From Bacteroidota bacterium (GTDB taxonomy: Bacteria > Bacteroidota > Bacteroidia > Bacteroidales > VadinHA17), in NCBI GenBank assembly GCA_022711195.1, contig JAKLFN010000070.1:1-10091 (forward strand): a stretch of DNA of 10,091 nt, given 5' to 3'. The position numbers and the translations under genes are program-made. Within the stretch, counting starts at the first letter, position 1, and each line of letters opens with the position of its first letter. Below, piece by piece: positions 1 through 4,523 of the stretch. Under the pieces are notes generated by a model, which was not told the origin of the DNA, did not search any database, and saw only the letters and a list, made by a program, of their open reading frames with translations.

Positions 1-936
1 GCATTCCAGCAGGGCATAGAAGCGGTGAGACTCGCAAAAATGACCGGTAAACCTGTGATGCTTGCCTGGACCCGTGAAGAAGAATTTTTCTATGATAATT
101 TCCATTCTGCAGGGGTGGTCAAAATAAACTCGGGAATTGACAAATCAGGTAAGATAACTTTCTGGGATTATCATGTATGGTATTCCGGCACAAGAGGTTC
201 AGATACAATCTATGATGTCCCGAATGCAAAAACAACAAGTTACAGTCAGATGAAAAATGAACCGCCTGTCCATCCTTTCAGTACCGGACCATGGCGTGCA
301 CCAAACAATAATACAAATACATTTGCCAGGGAGACGCAGATCGACATTATGGCATCAAAAGCAGGGATCGATCCTCTTGAATTCAGGTTAATGAACCTTA
401 AGGATGAAAAGATGATTGATTGCCTTAAAGCTGCTGCAGCGAAATTTGGCTATAAACCTGCCAAAGGTCCCAGCGGAAGAGGTATAGGTATAGCCTGCGG
501 TCATGATGCAGGTACCTGGGTAGCTGAGATCGCTGAAGTTAAAGTTGATAAAAGTACAGGTAAGGTAAAGGTCGTAAGAATTGTCTGCGCCCAGGATATG
601 GGATTGTGTGTTAATCCGCAGGGGGCATTGCTCCAGATGGAGGGATGTGTCAACATGGGATTGGGATATACATTTACTGAAGAAGTCTTCTTCGAGGGAG
701 GAAATATTTTAACCCGCGGTTTTGATAATTATGAAATACCTAAGTTCTCCTGGATACCTGAAATAGAATGTGTAATACTTGACCGGAACGATAAACCTCC
801 AAAGGGAGGTGGTGAACCCGTGATCATTGCAATAGGCGCGGTTGTCGCCAATGCGATTTTTGATGCAACAGGAGCACGTTTGTACAGGATGCCGATGACA
901 CCGGAAAGAGTGCTGAATGCGATAAAGAAGGTGTAA
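1..936 (+). CDS. Xanthine dehydrogenase-family molybdopterin-binding subunit, C-terminal part (5' end outside window)
   Basis: The open frame runs from base 1 without a start (AFQQGIEAVRLAKMTGKPVM...), so the gene begins upstream; 311 codons are visible, ending with TAA at 934-936. The family is the large molybdenum-cofactor subunit of xanthine dehydrogenase, isoquinoline oxidoreductase or aldehyde oxidoreductase type hydroxylases, which hydroxylate heterocycles or aldehydes. Supporting signatures are EAVRLAKMTGKPVMLAWTRE near the start, GPWRAPNNNTNTF around 286-324 (cofactor/substrate pocket), and a C-terminal PKGGGEP whose Glu codon (814-816) matches the position of the catalytic glutamate that acts as base in this family. 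The C-terminus (TGARLYRMPMTPERVLNAIKK) is a typical intact ending. Single-subunit members of this size class are often paired with a small 2Fe-2S subunit, which would lie upstream and is not visible. The substrate cannot be told from this fragment. No U-rich hairpin follows the stop; repeat DNA does. Confidence 0.93.
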   Translation, partial: AFQQGIEAVRLAKMTGKPVMLAWTREEEFFYDNFHSAGVVKINSGIDKSGKITFWDYHVWYSGTRGSDTIYDVPNAKTTSYSQMKNEPPVHPFSTGPWRAPNNNTNTFARETQIDIMASKAGIDPLEFRLMNLKDEKMIDCLKAAAAKFGYKPAKGPSGRGIGIACGHDAGTWVAEIAEVKVDKSTGKVKVVRIVCAQDMGLCVNPQGALLQMEGCVNMGLGYTFTEEVFFEGGNILTRGFDNYEIPKFSWIPEIECVILDRNDKPPKGGGEPVIIAIGAVVANAIFDATGARLYRMPMTPERVLNAIKKV

Positions 937-945
937 GGGTGTCAG

Positions 946-1017
946 GGCACAATGGCGCAACGGCTCAGCGGCACGGGGGCGCAACGGCTCAACGGCTCAG
1001 TGGCGCAGGGGCTCAAA
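946..1017. repeat. Nine-unit 8-bp degenerate tandem array (GGCKCAAC type)
   Basis: Starting 10 bases after the stop of the molybdopterin-subunit gene, the sequence breaks into nine consecutive octamers, each beginning GGC: GGCACAAT, GGCGCAAC, GGCTCAGC, GGCACGGG, GGCGCAAC, GGCTCAAC, GGCTCAGT, GGCGCAGG, GGCTCAAA. A higher-order 24-bp period is superimposed: GGCGCAACGGCTCA occurs at 954-967 and 978-991 and a two-mismatch copy at 1002-1015. The array is GC-rich compared with its surroundings, and an open frame across it shows no protein character. It contains no inverted repeat, so it is not a usual intrinsic terminator. Confidence 0.85.
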
Positions 1018-1041
1018 GAGGATACAAGTTCTTAATCAAAT

Positions 1042-1089
1042 GACTAAGAGACCTGGAGACTGAGAGACCAGGGGACCGCAGGACCTAAT
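1042..1089. repeat. Six-unit 8-bp tandem array (GACYNRGR type) overlapping the end of the PepSY gene
   Basis: Six octamers in exact 8-bp phase, each beginning GAC: GACTAAGA, GACCTGGA, GACTGAGA, GACCAGGG, GACCGCAG, GACCTAAT. The last unit contains the stop codon (TAG, read on the minus strand from 1087 to 1085) of the membrane protein gene next door. The unit differs from that of the array at 946-1017, only 24 bases away, but the period is the same. Confidence 0.8.
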
Positions 1090-1636
1090 ATATAAACAGG
1101 AAAAGGAGGGGGATTATTATTCCGGTAATCGTAAGGATGGCTCCCCTTCTGGTTATTCCGTTCCTGCCTTTTAACAGAAAGAGGCCGGTTATGGTTACCA
1201 GTATAAGGGCGACGCAGAAGATATCGCTGAAGTACTTCCACCAGATCCCAGGATTATAGTGAAGGAAGTTGATCTGATAGAAAAATGGTCTCCTGCTGAT
1301 CCTTTCAATGACTCCGTGTCCGTTCAGGGTATTGATCCGCACTGATCCGCCATCAATAAAAATCGTCAGAAAATTTCCGGAAGGGAAATACCAGGTTTTA
1401 TATACAGGATTACCCGGTACCTGTTCAAGTATTTGTCTCACCTGTTCCTCGTTAAGACTTTCCCTTGTTATCGCCAAGTTTGTTGTGAATTCCTTATTTT
1501 CTATTATATAATTGGGATTCCAGTCATGTTTGTGATTTAAAGCTATCCCCGATAAGGCATATATGATAGTCATTCCTGCGATAAGATATCCCACATCACG
1601 ATGGGTGATCCTGTTGAGTTTTGAAATATTCATCAT
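1085..1636 (-). CDS. Small PepSY-associated transmembrane protein
   Basis: A 183-residue inner-membrane protein. It has a membrane helix at about 15-33 (VGYLIAGMTIIYALSGIAL) followed at once by NHKHDWNP, a soluble roughly 100-residue loop containing a PepSY-like segment (ITRESLNEEQVRQILEQVPG, about 57-75), then LHYNPGIWWKYFSDIF leading into a second helix (about 137-156) and a third at the C-terminus (about 165-182). The order helix, PepSY loop, helix is that of PepSY-associated TM proteins, here a short single-repeat version. Histidines H12, H35, H37 and H126 flank the helices; larger relatives are often linked to iron, haem or reductase functions, but that is not shown here. Two adjacent ATGs (1636 and 1633) could each be the start. 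The gene lies downstream of the lipoprotein gene, separated from it by a terminator-like hairpin, and ends inside an octamer repeat array. Confidence 0.82.
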   Translation of the reverse strand: MMNISKLNRITHRDVGYLIAGMTIIYALSGIALNHKHDWNPNYIIENKEFTTNLAITRESLNEEQVRQILEQVPGNPVYKTWYFPSGNFLTIFIDGGSVRINTLNGHGVIERISRRPFFYQINFLHYNPGIWWKYFSDIFCVALILVTITGLFLLKGRNGITRRGAILTITGIIIPLLFLFIY

Positions 1637-1640
1637 TACA

Positions 1641-1670
1641 AAATTAAAAAGGTCAGTGTGTTGCTGACCT
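1641..1670 (-). terminator. Intrinsic terminator/attenuator hairpin between lipoprotein and PepSY genes
   Basis: On the minus strand a 7-bp perfect stem AGGTCAG/CTGACCT (1670-1664 with 1656-1650, loop of 7) is followed directly by TTTTTAATTTTG. It lies 24 bases after the lipoprotein stop and only 14 bases before the first ATG of the PepSY gene, so it would end most lipoprotein transcripts while sitting in the leader of the next gene. Partial read-through, or a second promoter within a very short space, would be needed to express the membrane protein. Confidence 0.75.
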
Positions 1671-1694
1671 TGAAAAGCAGAATTGGATTTTTTG

Positions 1695-2189
1695 TTAATT
1701 TACAACGGAATGTTTGCTGTATATCATCATAAGGTCGCTCAGTACCGCCTGCCCTGCGAGGGCTTTCTCGGTTGCGCATGAATCTGCATTGGCAGAAGAA
1801 GTTAATTTACCTTCTCCGGAGTGCATTCCGGGTTGTTCAGAACCTGATACCACTTTTATAAGCTTACCCTGTACTTCAACCTCACTGCCCAGTAATTCGG
1901 TAGGAAATTTTGGCATTTCTTCACCTGCCTGTATATAAAGTCTGATATCCGGATTTTCACCGGTTATGAATAATTTCTTGCCGCTATGCATGCAAACATG
2001 TACTACCTTGCCCCTGACACTGATCTCTTTTCCCACATAATTATCGGGATTTTCTGTAAGTGCTGCAAATTGTACATTTAAGGATCCGTCCGGGTTGCCG
2101 TCTTTGGATATGGTTTCCTTTTTACCCTGGTTACCACACGATGAAAGGATCACAATTGCAATAATAAACGAGAAAATCTTTCTTGTCAT
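1695..2189 (-). CDS. OB-fold lipoprotein with C-x-H-x-G-K-K motif
   Basis: This 164-residue protein has a lipoprotein signal: MTRK, hydrophobic core FSFIIAIVIL, lipobox LSSC with lipidated Cys18, then a polar GNQGKKE linker. Residues about 50-113 read as an OB-fold: YVGKEISVRGKVVHV, CMHSGKKLFI, DIRLYIQAG, then GSEVEVQGKLIKV, the alternating strand and G-K pattern of tRNA_anti-like/DUF4920-like domains. A conserved-looking Cys66-x-His68-x-Gly-Lys-Lys lies on the second strand, and a second MHSG (121-125 region) and Cys138 follow in a low-complexity tail ending in an amphipathic helix. Without nucleic acid in the periplasm, the OB-fold is more likely to bind a metal, a small ligand or a protein; the Cys/His pair suggests metal or redox chemistry, which is inference. 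It is the first gene of a two-gene minus-strand unit with the PepSY protein. The exact family name was not recognised. Confidence 0.8.
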   Translation of the reverse strand: MTRKIFSFIIAIVILSSCGNQGKKETISKDGNPDGSLNVQFAALTENPDNYVGKEISVRGKVVHVCMHSGKKLFITGENPDIRLYIQAGEEMPKFPTELLGSEVEVQGKLIKVVSGSEQPGMHSGEGKLTSSANADSCATEKALAGQAVLSDLMMIYSKHSVVN

Positions 2190-2264
2190 AATATTCAGGT
2201 TTTAATTACTACTTTTTTAATTATAAAGTTTGCAATTATAGTAATAATCTTTTACATATCAGTA

Positions 2265-2361
2265 TAAACCGGACACAAAGGGATACAATCAAAAAGAATT
2301 ATCCGGTTTAAATATTGGATGTAACCGGAATATCCGGCACTGATCTGTTGTCTATACAGAT
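2265..2361. promoter_or_regulatory. Divergent regulatory region with clustered CCGGA/TCCGG inverted repeats
   Basis: This lies in the gap between the divergent lipoprotein and secreted-protein genes. TAAACCGGA (2265-2273) is matched exactly by TCCGGTTTA (2302-2310), a 9-bp inverted repeat with 28 bases between the arms. A compact palindrome CCGGA-ATA-TCCGG follows at 2325-2337, giving four CCGGA half-sites in 73 bases. A further inverted repeat ATCTGT-N7-ACAGAT occupies 2343-2361, ending 26 bases before the downstream ATG. These may be regulator binding sites or a structured 5' leader of the plus-strand gene. No promoter hexamers could be assigned with confidence. Confidence 0.5.
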
Positions 2362-2387
2362 GTAACCAACCAATTAATTCTTGAAAT

Positions 2388-2939
2388 ATGCGAAAAAACA
2401 AAAGAAATCTGCAGATCATTTTATCAGCAATGATAATTCTGACCTTTTTAATCATGCCTGTTAACCTGAACGGACAGGCCGGGAAAGTAAATTTCTCAGG
2501 TACATGGGCATTGAATGCTGAAAAAAGCACGTTCGGCCAGGGACCCGGCGGACCCGGTGCTCCAGGTGGCCAGCCTCCCCAGGGACAGGGCCAGAGAGGT
2601 GGTTTCGGAGGTGGTAATTTTGTTGCAAAGCAGGAAGCCAATCTGCTTACAGTTGATCGGACGAGAGGTGATCAGACTTTCTCAACAAAATACACACTTG
2701 ACGGAAAAGAAAGTGTTAATGCAACAGGCAGGGGTGAAAGCAAATCAACCGCGACCTGGTCAGCTGATGGTAAAAGCCTGACAATCGTAACAACCCGTAC
2801 AATAGAGCGTGACGGGCAGACCATTCAGATGAAAACCACGGAAGTATGGACACTTACCGGTACACAGCTTACAATCGCTTCAACTTCCTCAACTCCGAAC
2901 GGGGAAAGGAAAACTACGATGGTTTATGATAAGAAGTAA
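2388..2939 (+). CDS. Small secreted beta-rich protein with Gly/Pro-rich insert, function unknown
   Basis: A 183-residue exported protein. Residues 1-31 form a signal peptide (MRKNKRN, then a hydrophobic run to NLNGQA), with no lipobox Cys. Mature start VNFSGTWALNAEKSTFG is a motif common to a group of small secreted Bacteroidota/Acidobacteria proteins with a lipocalin-like or beta-sandwich look; the rest alternates short strands (LTVDRTRGDQTFSTKYTLDG, STATWSADGKSLTIVTTRTI, TEVWTLTGTQLTIAS, TTMVYDKK). Between the first strand and the rest lies a low-complexity Gly/Pro/Gln segment (about 50-77: QGPGGPGAPGGQPPQGQGQ and then RGGFGGG). No catalytic motif is visible and no precise function can be assigned; ligand binding or an envelope role is a guess. 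The ATG follows an AT-rich leader without a Shine-Dalgarno sequence. It is transcribed alone, with inverted repeats upstream and a terminator downstream. Confidence 0.85.
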   Translation: MRKNKRNLQIILSAMIILTFLIMPVNLNGQAGKVNFSGTWALNAEKSTFGQGPGGPGAPGGQPPQGQGQRGGFGGGNFVAKQEANLLTVDRTRGDQTFSTKYTLDGKESVNATGRGESKSTATWSADGKSLTIVTTRTIERDGQTIQMKTTEVWTLTGTQLTIASTSSTPNGERKTTMVYDKK

Positions 2940-2957
2940 TAGTTGAACTTCCTTTTG

Positions 2958-2999
2958 ATACAAGAAGGGCTCCTGTAATGGGAGCCCTTCTTGTATTTC
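2958..2999 (+). terminator. Strong intrinsic terminator of the secreted-protein gene
   Basis: A perfect 16-bp stem, ATACAAGAAGGGCTCC (2958-2973) with GGAGCCCTTCTTGTAT (2981-2996), closes a 7-base loop (TGTAATG). It begins 19 bases after the stop codon. The following U-tract is short (TT then CC), with more U residues inside the 3' arm, so termination is expected on the plus strand. The minus side lacks a T-run, so efficient termination of the convergent adaptor gene is less likely. Confidence 0.8.
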
Positions 3000-3018
3000 C
3001 CTGTATCATGAATACAGG
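3000..3018. terminator. Small second hairpin in the convergent gap
   Basis: CCTGTAT (3000-3006) pairs with ATACAGG (3012-3018) around a 5-base loop, three bases after the large hairpin ends. It lies 21 bases beyond the stop of the minus-strand adaptor gene and could help end or protect that transcript's 3' end, but no T-run follows it in either direction. Confidence 0.4.
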
Positions 3019-3039
3019 AATGATCTTACTTTAAAATTA

Positions 3040-4359
3040 TCATCTGATTTCTGCTGTTCTGAGGTTCTGCTCTCTCTTCTCCTTCAACCGGTCTTTTATT
3101 GTTTCAATATATTCTTCTCCGGCAAGTCTGAAATCATCAATATTTGATGGGATTTGCAAATACAGCGTCGTCCCGGGCTTAAGACCTTCTTCAATTACAG
3201 TTTCCTTGTCATTAGATTCTCCAAGTACAACGACCTGCTTCAATCCGTTCTTCGTATAAACAACCGGAATGCTGTCAGTACCAGTATGAACACAATCATT
3301 AGGGATATAGGTGACGTTATCAAGCATCTTTATAAGGATCTTGTTGTTTGTTGTCATCGATGGCCTCAGATCCGGATCATATCCGTCAACCTTGATCTGT
3401 ACTTCAAATACCTTTGTGTCACTGTTATTAAGCTTTTCACCAATATTACCTACTGTGAAAACCCTGCCGGTAAAGCTTTTCGCGGGGAATGCATCAACAG
3501 TAATCGTAACCGGCTGGCCTGGTTCTACTTTACTGACTTCTACCTCGCTTACATACGCTTTTGATATCATTGAAGTAAGATCGGGAATTGTAGCTATGAC
3601 CCTGTCCATGGGATTGATCATTGAACCAACCTTCCGCTTTGTACCAAACCTGTCCCTCTTGTAAATAACCATACCCGGTGACGGAGATTTTATTACAAAA
3701 CCTGCGAGTACCTCTTCATAATCATGTATCCTCTTTTCAATTCTCGAAACCCACATTTTCTGGGTCCTTATTGTCGATGCTGTCTGGGCTTTCCTCAATG
3801 TATAACTTCTTCTGAGCTGATCGAGGGTCCTTTTTTGTTTTTCAAGATTGATCTCAGCCTGCCGTATTGTGGTAGGAGGTTCATATTTTGAGTTCCTCAG
3901 GGTGATTTCAGCTTCCTCTACAGTGTGAATCTGGTTGGCGATCTGATCACGGATATTTGTCATTGTGACAGCGGTATCAAGAATTGCCATCTCGAGATTT
4001 GATTGTAAAGTCAAAAGCCTCTCCTTGGAATCCTTGAGAGAGTTGTCAAATTCAGTCCTGTCAAGCGTTGCAATATAATCCCCTTCCTTGACAACAGTAC
4101 CCTCTGTTATCAGATCGGTGATTTTGATATTGGACGATCTTACATCTCTGCCCTGCATTATCTCTGGAGCTTTAATGTCGACGGAATTCTCTGCCATTAA
4201 TTCACCTGTAGTTGTGACGGCTATCTCAAAACGGCCCGACATAGCTTCTGTGAAAAGGCTGGCTGTATCCTTCGACCTGGTGGTCAGTTTGTTAAAGATG
4301 ATGAGAGCAACCAGTGTTACAACTACTATGATACTTGTTATAATTACTGTTCTTTTCAT
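3040..4359 (-). CDS. HlyD/MacA-type periplasmic adaptor (membrane fusion protein)
   Basis: A 439-residue protein anchored in the inner membrane by an N-terminal helix (about 5-22, VIITSIIVVVTLVALIIF), with the rest periplasmic. Order: first lipoyl half (about 45-100; GELMAENSVDIKAP, EGTVVKEGDYIATLD), a long alpha-helical hairpin (about 102-218, rich in heptad Leu/Ile and charged residues), second lipoyl half (about 220-258; FVIKSPSPGMVIYKRD), beta-barrel (about 260-345; KAYVSEVEVSKVEPGQPVTITVDAFP) and membrane-proximal domain (about 345-405; EEGLKPGTTLYLQIP). This is the adaptor that links an inner-membrane ABC or RND transporter to an outer-membrane channel. No transporter or TolC gene is in the window: downstream is a convergent gene and upstream a glycosidase, so it seems to be a single-gene unit. 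Whether it serves export of drugs, lipids or peptides is unknown. Confidence 0.9.
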   Translation of the reverse strand: MKRTVIITSIIVVVTLVALIIFNKLTTRSKDTASLFTEAMSGRFEIAVTTTGELMAENSVDIKAPEIMQGRDVRSSNIKITDLITEGTVVKEGDYIATLDRTEFDNSLKDSKERLLTLQSNLEMAILDTAVTMTNIRDQIANQIHTVEEAEITLRNSKYEPPTTIRQAEINLEKQKRTLDQLRRSYTLRKAQTASTIRTQKMWVSRIEKRIHDYEEVLAGFVIKSPSPGMVIYKRDRFGTKRKVGSMINPMDRVIATIPDLTSMISKAYVSEVEVSKVEPGQPVTITVDAFPAKSFTGRVFTVGNIGEKLNNSDTKVFEVQIKVDGYDPDLRPSMTTNNKILIKMLDNVTYIPNDCVHTGTDSIPVVYTKNGLKQVVVLGESNDKETVIEEGLKPGTTLYLQIPSNIDDFRLAGEEYIETIKDRLKEKREQNLRTAEIR

Positions 4360-4399
4360 TTATAGTATGTTTAACACCTGTATAACAAAATTCCGGTCA

Positions 4400-4407
4400 C
4401 AAAATTA
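4400..4407 (-). promoter_or_regulatory. Candidate Bacteroidota -7 element for the adaptor gene
   Basis: On the minus strand TAATTTTG matches the Bacteroidota -7 consensus TAnnTTTG, 40 bases before the adaptor ATG. No well-spaced -33 TTTG was found, so the call rests on one short element in an AT-rich leader. The remainder of the gap 4360-4523 shows only the 10-bp palindrome CAAATATTTG at 4503-4512, with no clear terminator for the upstream glycosidase gene. Confidence 0.3.
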
Positions 4408-4523
4408 TTAAAAATTGCCTTTTTAACAGGTTCATTATCAATTTTTAACTATTATTAACATCACGATAATTACATGGATAGTGAATTTAATGCTCCGGCA
4501 GACAAATATTTGCGGCGTATTTT

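Noticed and set aside
709..984. Minus-strand open frame of 91 codons over the end of the molybdopterin-subunit gene
   Set aside because: Shadow of the real gene on the other strand; Cys/His/Arg-rich with no domain character, and its N-terminus is translated octamer repeat.
946..1089. CRISPR array
   Set aside because: Units are 8 bp in immediate succession with no unique spacers and no cas genes in the window.
2252..2641. Minus-strand open frame of 129 codons with a Pro/Trp/Gly-rich start
   Set aside because: Antisense of the Gly/Pro-rich segment of the secreted protein; the composition is explained by the opposite strand, and it runs across the divergent regulatory region.
3154..3664. Plus-strand open frames opposite the adaptor gene
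   Set aside because: Antisense of a well-supported HlyD-family gene; no family signatures or plausible leaders.
4503..4512. CAAATATTTG palindrome as a GH2 terminator
   Set aside because: A loopless 10-bp AT-rich palindrome without a T-run cannot act as an ordinary intrinsic terminator and is short enough to be chance.
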